This document shows positions 7,493-13,922 of a DNA stretch of 16,391 nt, piece after piece (within the stretch, counting starts at the first letter, position 1; each line of letters opens with the position of its first letter). Under the pieces are notes generated by a model, which was not told where the DNA came from, searched no databases, and saw nothing but the letters and a program-made list of their open reading frames with translations. The stretch spans positions 1-16,391 of the forward strand of contig CALESU010000213.1 in NCBI GenBank assembly GCA_937914905.1. The letters run 5' to 3'. Origin of the DNA: an uncultured bacterium (GTDB lineage Bacteria > Patescibacteriota > Microgenomatia > UBA1406 > GWC2-37-13). Made by a program: the position numbers and the translations under genes.

Positions 7493-8176
7493 TTAGGATA
7501 GATCATCTGTTCGAACTTCTATACGAGTTCCTTTTGATCCGGGAATAAGGCCACTGATAAGGATGCTTTCTTCAGTAAAGCCCATTACCTTGAGGTTTTG
7601 AATAGTGACTCGATCTTTTCCCATTTGACCTGCCATTTTCTGTCCTTTAAATACACGACCAGGCGTTGTGGTTGCTCCGATAGATCCGGGAGCTCGATGT
7701 CTGTCTGACTGTCCATGAGTTTTTGGTCCTCCACGGAAGTTATATCTTTGTACACCACTTCGAAAACCTTTTCCGTTTGAAATTCCTGAGGCATGTACAT
7801 TTTGGCCTACTTGAAAAAGCATTTCCGGTTTTACTTCAGAACCAACCAATACTTGCGTTTCTCCTAATTGAACACCTTGTGAGGCAGGTTCGGTGAGAAA
7901 GGTAATACTACTTTTCTTCATATCAATACGAATTTCTGTGATAAAACGAAGGGGGAGAGTAATGCCGGCTTTTTTTAATTCACCTTGAAGAGGTTTTGCA
8001 ACTCGCTTCGCAAGACCATATCCGAGTTTAATTGCTGAATATCCATCTTTTTCAAGTGTTTTAATACCCACAAGATAACAAGGTGCAGTGTGAATTGTAC
8101 TCACGGGGATAGCTTGTCCTGCTTCTGAATATATCCTTGATTGTCCTACTTTTTCTCCGATGATAAAGCCTGCCAT
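7493..8176 (-). CDS. rplC: 50S ribosomal protein L3
   Basis: L3 is an early assembly protein whose central loop approaches the peptidyl transferase centre. The 227-aa product has the conserved GKGFRSGVQRYNFRGG (about 135-150), THGQSDRHRAPGSIG (about 153-167) and TPGRVFKGQKMAGQMG (about 171-186) blocks. It is the first gene after a 183-nt gap that carries a promoter, a possible leader peptide and alternative hairpins, so it probably begins its own regulated transcription unit. There is no Shine-Dalgarno immediately before the ATG, which follows an AT-rich stretch after the terminator. Confidence 0.96.
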   Translation of the reverse strand: MAGFIIGEKVGQSRIYSEAGQAIPVSTIHTAPCYLVGIKTLEKDGYSAIKLGYGLAKRVAKPLQGELKKAGITLPLRFITEIRIDMKKSSITFLTEPASQGVQLGETQVLVGSEVKPEMLFQVGQNVHASGISNGKGFRSGVQRYNFRGGPKTHGQSDRHRAPGSIGATTTPGRVFKGQKMAGQMGKDRVTIQNLKVMGFTEESILISGLIPGSKGTRIEVRTDDLS

Positions 8177-8210
8177 TGTTGTGTTATGTGAATTAAATTA
8201 TCTTAAAAAT

Positions 8211-8234
8211 AAAAAAAGACCCCAGATTGGGGCC
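8211..8234 (-). terminator. Intrinsic terminator in the L3 leader
   Basis: On the minus strand a 6-bp stem (four C:G pairs, one G:U, one G:C; arms 8229-8234 and 8218-8223) closes a 5-nt AATCT loop and is followed at once by seven Ts (8217-8211), then more A/T. This is a textbook Rho-independent terminator. It lies after rpsJ and before rplC in a cluster that would normally be co-transcribed. It could end tuf-rpsJ transcripts, or act as a conditional stop for transcripts entering L3. Confidence 0.8.
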
Positions 8235-8255
8235 TGTTTTAAGGCTTCAATCTGG
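8222..8255 (-). promoter_or_regulatory. Alternative (antiterminator-like) hairpin of the L3 leader
   Basis: On the minus strand, CCAGATTG (8255-8248) pairs perfectly with CAATCTGG (8229-8222). After a 2x2 AA/CC mismatch, GCCT (8245-8242) pairs with AGGC (8235-8232), closing a 6-nt loop. This stem uses the same bases as the terminator (8222-8234), so the two cannot form together. The pairing is seen directly; the switching role is inferred. A simpler reading is that the long stem merely strengthens termination, but its base is four bases from the T-run. Confidence 0.6.
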
Positions 8256-8260
8256 TTAAA

Positions 8261-8302
8261 TTAGAAATATAAATACTTCTTACTAACCATTTCAAAAATC
8301 AT
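8261..8302 (-). CDS. Possible 13-codon leader peptide before the L3 attenuator
   Basis: The minus strand from ATG at 8302 reads MIFEMVSKKYLYF and stops with TAA at 8263-8261, five bases before the alternative hairpin begins. An internal ATG at 8290 gives a 9-codon version. The ATG lies 11 nt after the end of the TATAAT, so the transcript would start only a few bases upstream and be nearly leaderless, fitting the scarcity of Shine-Dalgarno sites in this window. A ribosome at the stop codon would cover the first arm of the alternative hairpin and favour the terminator. A short ORF in AT-rich DNA can arise by chance, so confidence is low. Confidence 0.3.
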   Translation of the reverse strand: MIFEMVSKKYLYF

Positions 8303-8313
8303 TGTGAGCACCA

Positions 8314-8342
8314 ATTATAACCTAAGGAGCCCGCAACTGCAA
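8314..8342 (-). promoter_or_regulatory. Promoter for rplC (L3) and downstream genes
   Basis: On the minus strand a perfect TATAAT (8319-8314) lies 17 bp downstream of TTGCAG (8342-8337, matching TTGACA at three positions). The element sits just after the S10 stop. Transcription would start near 8308-8305 and give a leader of about 130 nt containing the hairpin pair and terminator described here. Confidence 0.6.
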
Positions 8343-8359
8343 CCTGCATTGATGAATTC

Positions 8360-8668
8360 TTACATTTTGACTGCTACTTCGACTCCTGCAGGCAATTCAA
8401 GATGCATTAATGAATCAATGGTCTGGTTGGTGGGGTTCACGATATCAAGTAAACGCTTATGAATTTTCATCCCAAAGTGTTCACGCGCATCTTTATCAGT
8501 AAAAGGAGATTTGTTGACCACATAAGTTTCTTTATTGGTGGGAAGCGGGATTGGTCCTAAGATGGACGCACCCGTTTTCACCGCAGTGTCAACAAGTTTC
8601 TGACATGTCTCATCGATCAGTCTATGATCGTAAGATTTTAAGCGTATTCGTATTCTTCCTTTGGGCAT
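8360..8668 (-). CDS. rpsJ: 30S ribosomal protein S10
   Basis: S10 lies in the head of the small subunit; outside the ribosome it binds NusB in antitermination. From the ATG at 8668 the product is 102 aa, the normal length: KGRIRIRLKSYDHRLIDE at the N-terminus, GPIPLPTNKETYVVNKSPF in the middle loop, then REHFGMKIHKRLLDI. An upstream in-frame GTG at 8707 would add 13 residues and lies inside a strong hairpin, so I reject it. rpsJ sits after tuf and is separated from the rest of its usual operon by a promoter and terminator. Confidence 0.96.
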   Translation of the reverse strand: MPKGRIRIRLKSYDHRLIDETCQKLVDTAVKTGASILGPIPLPTNKETYVVNKSPFTDKDAREHFGMKIHKRLLDIVNPTNQTIDSLMHLELPAGVEVAVKM

Positions 8669-8690
8669 ATGTAAATGTGCAATTAAGTGG

Positions 8691-8717
8691 TGAGGCGCCC
8701 GATTCACGGGCGCCTCA
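8691..8717 (-). repeat. Perfect 11-bp GC-rich inverted repeat between tuf and rpsJ
   Basis: TGAGGCGCCCG (8691-8701) and CGGGCGCCTCA (8707-8717) are exact inverse complements around a 5-nt loop. Ten of the 11 pairs after the terminal one include nine G:C pairs, striking in AT-rich surroundings. Neither strand has a T-run after the stem, so it is not a standard intrinsic terminator. It could be an mRNA-processing or stability element that separates tuf from rpsJ levels, or a protein-binding palindrome. Confidence 0.85.
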
Positions 8718-8731
8718 TCGGTAATGTTCGA

Positions 8732-9916
8732 TTATTTTATCACCTTGGTGACTGCTCCAGCCCCCACGGTGTGTCCGCCTTCACGGATCGCAAACTTCAA
8801 ACCTTCTTCAAGTGCGATTGGATTAATGAGTTTTGCACTGATTTTAATGTTGTCTCCAGGCATAACCATTTCTACACCTTCAGGAAGGAATACTTCTCCG
8901 GTTACATCAGTTGTTCTGATGTAAAACTGAGGTCGATATCCTTTGAAGAATGGGGTGTGTCGACCACCTTCTTCTTTCTTCAAGACGTAAATTTGTGCTT
9001 CGAATTCAGTGTGAGGATTGACGGTACCTGGCTTTGCGATAACTTGACCGCGTTCCACATCTTCTTTTTCGATTCCTCGAAGAAGGAGTCCTGTGTTATC
9101 TCCTGCTCGTGCCTCATCAAGTGTTTTGCGGAACATTTCGATTCCGGTAACAACTGATTTGGTGGTAGCTCGGATTCCGACAAGTTCGACTTCTTCGTTT
9201 ACTTTAAGGATTCCTCTTTCAACTCTTCCAGTAACCACTGTTCCTCGGCCTTGGATGGTGAAGACGTCTTCAACTGGCATAAGGAATGGTTTATCAGTGT
9301 CTCGGACAGGTTCAGGGATGTAATCATCCGCTGCTTTCATGAGGTCTTCAATTGCTTTGATACTTGCGGGATCATCTTCAAGAGCCTTGAGTGAAGAACC
9401 ACGAATGACAGGTACTTCATCTCCAGGATATTCATATTTCTTGAGAAGATCGCGAACTTCCATTTCCACAAGGTCAATGATTTCTGCATCTTGTACCATG
9501 TCCACTTTGTTGAGGTAGACAACGATAGCAGGCACATTTACTTGTCGAGCAAGAAGAATGTGTTCTCGAGTTTGAGGCATAGGACCATCGGGTGCGGAAA
9601 CGACGAGGATTGCTCCGTCCATTTGAGCAGCTCCGGTGATCATGTTTTTGATGTAATCAGCATGACCTGGTGCATCAATGTGTGCATAGTGTCTTTTTTC
9701 TGTTTCGTATTCTGAATGATGGATATTGATGGTGACTCCGCGTGCTTTTTCCTCAGGAGCTTTATCAATTTCCTCATATTTCATGGCTTTTGCTAAGCCT
9801 TTTTTTGAAAGAACGTAATGAATTGCAGATGTTGTGGTGGTTTTTCCATGATCTACGTGACCGATGGTACCAATATTAAGATGGGGTTTGGTCCTCTGAA
9901 AAGCTGCTGTTGCCAT
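8732..9916 (-). CDS. tuf: Elongation factor Tu
   Basis: EF-Tu is the GTPase that delivers aminoacyl-tRNA to the ribosomal A site. The 394-aa protein has G1 GHVDHGKTT (19-27), switch I RGVTIN (59-64), G3 DAPGH with the catalytic His at 85, G4 NKVD (136-139), and G5 RGSSLKAL. Domains 2 and 3 follow, with [29 protein letters not shown] and the closing [10 protein letters not shown]. The G3 cysteine of Escherichia coli (DCPGH) is alanine here, a substitution that does not touch catalysis. It starts the tuf-rpsJ unit with its own promoter. Directly upstream is a divergent helicase and not fusA, so the str operon is split at this point. Confidence 0.98.
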   Translation of the reverse strand: MATAAFQRTKPHLNIGTIGHVDHGKTTTTSAIHYVLSKKGLAKAMKYEEIDKAPEEKARGVTINIHHSEYETEKRHYAHIDAPGHADYIKNMITGAAQMDGAILVVSAPDGPMPQTREHILLARQVNVPAIVVYLNKVDMVQDAEIIDLVEMEVRDLLKKYEYPGDEVPVIRGSSLKALEDDPASIKAIEDLMKAADDYIPEPVRDTDKPFLMPVEDVFTIQGRGTVVTGRVERGILKVNEEVELVGIRATTKSVVTGIEMFRKTLDEARAGDNTGLLLRGIEKEDVERGQVIAKPGTVNPHTEFEAQIYVLKKEEGGRHTPFFKGYRPQFYIRTTDVTGEVFLPEGVEMVMPGDNIKISAKLINPIALEEGLKFAIREGGHTVGAGAVTKVIK

Positions 9917-9973
9917 ATGTGTTTAGCTAAAATAAGTAATGATTGATAAAATGTACGTACTCGCCGAAAAAAT

Positions 9974-10001
9974 ATTATAGACGATACCACAGAAAACACA
10001 A
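9974..10001 (-). promoter_or_regulatory. tuf promoter
   Basis: On the minus strand TTGTGT (10001-9996) and a perfect TATAAT (9979-9974) are separated by 16 bp. The start would be near 9967, giving a leader of about 50 nt. A 10-bp palindrome AGGAATTCCT (10003-10012), flanked by ACAC (9996-9999) on one side and GTGT (10013-10016) on the other, overlaps the -35 region and could be an operator, although that is speculative. The same 177-nt region must hold the start signals of the divergent helicase gene. Confidence 0.55.
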
Positions 10002-10093
10002 GAGGAATTCCTGTGTAATGCAATCATATAAAGGAACATTTGAAAAGTCAAGGGAGAATTGCCACTTATTTTTCATGCTACAATGTCCTCACT

Positions 10094-13000
10094 ATGACGG
10101 CGGATGACCCCATTCTCAATCCTTCACAAAAACAAGCTATAGAATATAATAAAGGCCCACTACTTGTAGTTGCGGGTGCTGGAACGGGAAAAACGACAAC
10201 TCTTGTCGAAAAGATCAAGCTACTTATTAAGGATGGTCATATTAAGCCCGACGAAATCCTCTGTCTTACATTCACTGAAAAAGCCGCATATGAAATGCAG
10301 GAGCGCGTGGACCTTGCGATGCCATACGGATATACTCGCATGTGGATCTCCACCTTTCACGCATTTGCAGATGAAGTTTTGAAGGATGACATTTTTCATC
10401 TCGGTTTAAATCCGGCCTACGAACTCATGACGCCTGCACAGTCCATCATGTTTCTCAAAAAAAACATCTTTTCACTCAAGCTCGATTATTTCCGCCCCAT
10501 GACCAATCCTCACAAGTTTCTCGAGGGTTTACTTCACCATTTTTCAAGACTTCATGATGAAGATATCAGTCCGGAAGAGTATGAGAATTGGGTTGCCAAG
10601 TCTTCCGATATACAACCTAGTCATCCTGAACTTGCCTGCCTGCCGGCAGGCAGGATTCAGGATCCAGTTAATGATAGATTCCGGATCAAGTCCGGAATGA
10701 CAATCCTCAGCGAAACTGTTGACGAGATTGCACAACTGAAAGAACTATCTTACGCATATTCTTCATTTCAAAAACTAAAACAACAACATGATGTGATGGA
10801 TTTTGATGATCTGATCTATTATCTCCTCAAACTGTATCGAGAAAGACCGAGCGTACTCAAGCAGTATCAAACAAAGTTTAAGGTCGTTTTGGTGGACGAA
10901 TTCCAAGACACCAATATCGCACAATATGAGCTCATCAAACTCCTCTGCCCTCCCCAAAACAATCCTCAATTAACTGTGGTGGGGGATGACTCTCAAGCGA
11001 TCTACAAATTTCGTGGGGCATCCGTTTCAAACATCTTAAACTTCATGGAGGATTACCCTAAAGCAAAACAGATTACTCTCAATGATAATTATCGCTCGAA
11101 TCAAGCAGTGTTAGATCACGCATATCAACTCATCAAACATAATGATCCTGACACTCTTGAAGTCAAGCTCGGCATTTCCAAGGAACTGAAAAGTCACGCG
11201 AAACAGGAAGCTCATGCGGTAAAATTTGAATTTTTCCGGCATGGGGACCGTGAAGCCGATTGGATAGCTAATAAGATTCAAACTCTGGTCAAAACAAAAG
11301 GATATGAGCTTTCAGATTTTGCGATTTTAGTCCGTGCAAACAATCACGCGGAGTCAATCATGAACGCCTTGAGATACACAGGAATTCCCTACCAATTTGT
11401 GGGACCAGGAACCCTTTTCAAACAACCGGAGATCAAAGACCTCATTTGTTACCTGAAGGTCCTAGTGGATTTGAATGATACTGTTTCTTTGTATCGCGTC
11501 CTTACGATGAATCTGTTTGAAATAGATCAACAAGACGTGGCCCTTCTTTTTGCTTTTACTAAAAAAGCGTCTCTTTCCTTTTTTCAATCTCTTGAAGCCG
11601 CGCTCTCATTTCGGTATGACGAATGGTATCGAGATTCCTACGAAAGCTATCGAGAGCACCTTCCCCTTCTTCGGGATGAAACGATAGAAAAGCTGGCTGA
11701 AATCATGACAATGATCAAAGACCATTTGAATAAAGTGAAGTCAGATTCAGCGGCACAAATCTTGTATCAATTTTTAGACGACTCTGGTTATTTGAAACAG
11801 CTCGGAGCAAAAGATCCTGATCGAGATGAAAAGACGGTTCTCAATATCACGCGCTTTTTTAATAAACTGAAAAGCCTTGAAAATGAGCTTGAAGATGCGA
11901 GTGTGCGAGGTGCGGTGGAATACCTCGATATGAGTCTTGAGGTGGGGGAGTCTCCCCTATCTGCAGATACTGACGCAACGCTCTCTAATGCGGTTAATAT
12001 TCTTACCGTGCATGGCGCAAAAGGATTGGAGTTTCCTGTGGTATTTTTGCCTCATTTGATTAAAGGTCGTTTTCCCACAAACCGAAGACGGGAACAAATT
12101 CCGATCCCTGAAGATTTGATAAAAGAATCACTTCCTACTCAAGACCCGCACATTCTTGAAGAGCGTCGATTGTTTTATGTGGGTCTCACCCGGGCAAAGG
12201 ATCGTGTATTTCTCACCGCTTCAGAGTTTTATGGTGAAGGAGTACGACCTCATAAGATATCCCCTTTTGTCGCAGAATCAATGGGGGAGGATGCCGTATC
12301 TCGTGCGACACAAATCAATACGGAAGGAAAAGAACAGCTCTCCATCTTTGACTTTAAAAAACATCCTGAAGAGGCACCTATCCCCGTCCCCCATGAGCTC
12401 AAAACTCTTTCCTACTCACAGATGAATACGTATGAACTATGCCCGCTCAAATACAAGTATCAACATGTCCTCAAAATACCTACTCCACCCGCCGCTCAGC
12501 TATCTTTGGGAAATTCGTTGCATATTGTCCTGCAGAAGTTTTATCAGGAGTTTATGCATGATCGAACGCTTGGCTTGGACCGTATGTTTGCACTTCTTGA
12601 AACTTCTTGGATTCCCGTGGGGTATGGCTCACGCTCCCAAGCAAATTACACGAAAGAAGAAGCAAAGCAACTCTTGGAAAATTACTACCATTCATTTCAT
12701 TCCCCAGAAATTGACATTTTGGATCTTGAAAAGGGATTCAAAATCAGGATAGGTTCGACCGTATTTTTGACAGGGAAAATTGACCGTGTAGACCAGAAAG
12801 CAGATGGCGAAATTGAGATTATCGATTATAAAACGGGGAAGAAGCCTGATGAAAAAAAACTCAAAAAAGATATGCAGCTGGCCATTTATGCTATGGCTGC
12901 TCATGATCCAGGACTCTACGCAAAACCGATAGCGAAAATCCACCTTTCATTTTATTACCTGCAGGGACGAGAAAAAATCACCGTACAAAAAACTGAGGGT

Positions 13001-13129
13001 GATATTCAAAAGGTAAGTGCGTATGTGAGTGAGGTTGCAAAAGAGATTCAAGAGGGCGTGTTTACTCCCCGAGTTGGAGTCTGGTGTGATTCATGCCCGT
13101 TCAAAATGCTGTGCGAGGCGTGGGTGTGA
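10094..13129 (+). CDS. UvrD/AddA-like helicase fused to an Fe-S RecB-type nuclease
   Basis: Superfamily 1A helicase followed by a PD-(D/E)XK nuclease, 1011 aa from the ATG at 10094. Helicase motifs in order: Q motif LNPSQKQAI (8-16), Walker A GAGTGKTT with Lys33, motif Ia LTFTEKAAYEM, Walker B LVDEFQDTN with Asp268-Glu269, motif III GDDSQAIYKFRGA, motif IV NDNYRSN, motif V TVHGAKGLEFPVV and motif VI RRLFYVGLTRAKDR. The nuclease has His810, Asp897 (GKIDRVD) and Asp911-x-Lys913 (IDYKTGK). Cys783 with Cys998, Cys1001 and Cys1007 reproduces the C...CxxCx5C 4Fe-4S spacing of AddB. It probably resects DNA breaks for recombination, in the manner of AddAB/AdnAB. A TTG at 10040 with AAGGA upstream would add 18 residues; I prefer the ATG because the family starts shortly before the Q motif. 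Residues 176-203 are an inserted palindromic repeat. Confidence 0.93.
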   Translation: MTADDPILNPSQKQAIEYNKGPLLVVAGAGTGKTTTLVEKIKLLIKDGHIKPDEILCLTFTEKAAYEMQERVDLAMPYGYTRMWISTFHAFADEVLKDDIFHLGLNPAYELMTPAQSIMFLKKNIFSLKLDYFRPMTNPHKFLEGLLHHFSRLHDEDISPEEYENWVAKSSDIQPSHPELACLPAGRIQDPVNDRFRIKSGMTILSETVDEIAQLKELSYAYSSFQKLKQQHDVMDFDDLIYYLLKLYRERPSVLKQYQTKFKVVLVDEFQDTNIAQYELIKLLCPPQNNPQLTVVGDDSQAIYKFRGASVSNILNFMEDYPKAKQITLNDNYRSNQAVLDHAYQLIKHNDPDTLEVKLGISKELKSHAKQEAHAVKFEFFRHGDREADWIANKIQTLVKTKGYELSDFAILVRANNHAESIMNALRYTGIPYQFVGPGTLFKQPEIKDLICYLKVLVDLNDTVSLYRVLTMNLFEIDQQDVALLFAFTKKASLSFFQSLEAALSFRYDEWYRDSYESYREHLPLLRDETIEKLAEIMTMIKDHLNKVKSDSAAQILYQFLDDSGYLKQLGAKDPDRDEKTVLNITRFFNKLKSLENELEDASVRGAVEYLDMSLEVGESPLSADTDATLSNAVNILTVHGAKGLEFPVVFLPHLIKGRFPTNRRREQIPIPEDLIKESLPTQDPHILEERRLFYVGLTRAKDRVFLTASEFYGEGVRPHKISPFVAESMGEDAVSRATQINTEGKEQLSIFDFKKHPEEAPIPVPHELKTLSYSQMNTYELCPLKYKYQHVLKIPTPPAAQLSLGNSLHIVLQKFYQEFMHDRTLGLDRMFALLETSWIPVGYGSRSQANYTKEEAKQLLENYYHSFHSPEIDILDLEKGFKIRIGSTVFLTGKIDRVDQKADGEIEIIDYKTGKKPDEKKLKKDMQLAIYAMAAHDPGLYAKPIAKIHLSFYYLQGREKITVQKTEGDIQKVSAYVSEVAKEIQEGVFTPRVGVWCDSCPFKMLCEAWV
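10619..10702 (+). repeat. In-frame composite palindromic element inside the helicase gene
   Basis: The 84-bp segment (28 codons, residues 176-203) begins AGTCATCCTGAA and ends GGAATGACA. It contains a perfect 20-bp palindrome (10635-10654, CCTGCC repeated then mirrored) nested in ATCCTGAA/TTCAGGAT arms (10623-10630, 10656-10663), and a second hairpin ATTCCGGA-TCAAG-TCCGGAAT (10678-10698). It encodes a segment with CLPAGR that is foreign to helicases of this type. It falls between motif Ib and Walker B, probably in the 1B subdomain. From general knowledge, both parts resemble widespread intergenic palindromic repeats of bacterial genomes. Confidence 0.85.
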
Positions 13130-13131
13130 CA

Positions 13132-13905
13132 TTACTTCCCATACCTCAACACCACCTCATCGCCTAGCTGATTAACCGTTCGAAGCTTAAATTGTGGTAC
13201 CGATTCTGGAGGAAAGAGAATTCCTTCTGCCATCGTGAGCGATTTACCTGGTGTGGAACCAAATACTTTGGGGGCAATGGTCAGATGAATCTCATCAAGT
13301 ACCTCTGCTTGAAGTAATTGCGCGATCAGTGTGGGTCCACCATCGATAAACACATTCTTGTGTCCTTTGGAGTTGAGATAGTTAATGAGATCTTGTATTT
13401 CAACTCTTTTTTTTGTCATTCTGAGCGTATGCGAAGAATCCATGTTTATGTTTGGATCCTTCGGTTGCACCTCAGGATGACAGTTGACAATATTAAAATT
13501 CTCACTAACCGCCTTTTCAATGGTCGCACCTTCAACTGTCAAAATTGTTGGCTTGTAGCCGTGATCGTTCTGCAATTTTCCCGCAAGCTCTTCATCCGGA
13601 TTCGATGTAAGGACGATAAATTCTGGCTTTTTGGATTTCCCCAGCTCCTTTTGAAAAGATTGAAACAGTTCGTCATGTATCGTTCGAATAGTATATTTCC
13701 CAAATTGAAGAGCAGTGTTTTTTGCGTCCACGATGGCATCCGCATGAGCTCGAAGCCAGGTAAAATACTCATAATCTTCTTTGCTTCCTATGGGCCAGTA
13801 CCCTTTATCTTTGACGATAATTTTTCCATCAATTGTGGAAACGAAACTCGTAAAAAGAAACGGACGGTCTGCGGGTTTTTGAAAAGCAAAAGGAGTGTGT
13901 TGCAT
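13132..13905 (-). CDS. RibD C-terminal / dihydrofolate-reductase-fold reductase
   Basis: The 257-aa protein is a member of the RibD_C family, NADPH-dependent reductases with the dihydrofolate reductase fold. Seen: FVSTIDGKI (21-29), the family's substrate-loop motif; RAHADAIVDAKNTA (52-65); FIDGGPTLIAQLL (186-197) binding NADPH; and LDEIHLTIAPKVFG near the end. There is no N-terminal deaminase domain, so it is not full RibD. Its substrate is unknown: it could reduce a riboflavin precursor, a pterin or dihydrofolate. It overlaps the upstream transporter only if a GTG at 13926 is used; I chose the ATG at 13905. Residues 142-164 are an inserted repeat. Its stop lies 2 nt from the stop of the convergent helicase, with no terminator. 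Confidence 0.8.
   Translation of the reverse strand: MQHTPFAFQKPADRPFLFTSFVSTIDGKIIVKDKGYWPIGSKEDYEYFTWLRAHADAIVDAKNTALQFGKYTIRTIHDELFQSFQKELGKSKKPEFIVLTSNPDEELAGKLQNDHGYKPTILTVEGATIEKAVSENFNIVNCHPEVQPKDPNINMDSSHTLRMTKKRVEIQDLINYLNSKGHKNVFIDGGPTLIAQLLQAEVLDEIHLTIAPKVFGSTPGKSLTMAEGILFPPESVPQFKLRTVNQLGDEVVLRYGK
13414..13482 (-). repeat. In-frame palindromic element inside the reductase gene
   Basis: This 69-bp segment is exactly 23 codons (residues 142-164 of the reductase). Its outer arms are TGTCATTCTGAG (13414-13425) and CTCAGGATGACA (13471-13482), complementary at 11 of 12 positions. The inner arms GCGAAGAATCC and GGATCCTTCGG pair at 9 of 11 around a 12-nt loop. On the coding strand it begins TGTCATCCTGAGG and ends ATGACA, nearly the same ends as the helicase element. 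The encoded peptide begins CHPEVQPKD and ends LRMT and interrupts the reductase domain. Confidence 0.85.
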
Positions 13906-13922
13906 GTGACTTAAATTGTACC

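Noticed and set aside
8669..8707. GTG start giving S10 13 more residues
   Set aside because: The extension (MNRAPHHLIAHLH) is outside the S10 family and its start codon would lie in the 11-bp hairpin; the ATG at 8668 gives the normal 102 aa.
9953..9960. GTACGTAC palindrome in the tuf leader
   Set aside because: An 8-bp palindrome is common by chance and has no flanking symmetry or second copy nearby.
10079..10084. TACAAT as a -10 for a leaderless helicase mRNA
   Set aside because: It is 9 nt before the ATG, which would suit leaderless initiation, but no -35 match exists at 16-18 bp and no TG extension is present.
10040..10093. TTG start with AAGGA for the helicase
   Set aside because: The site is plausible but the spacing is only about 4-5 nt and the added 18 residues are not part of the fold. 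Kept as an alternative, not the call.
10544..10735. Minus-strand 63-aa ORF opposite the helicase, containing HSGLDPES and ACRQAG strings
   Set aside because: These strings are translations of the palindromic repeat read backwards, a well-known source of spurious predicted proteins. The plus-strand helicase frame is clearly the coding one.
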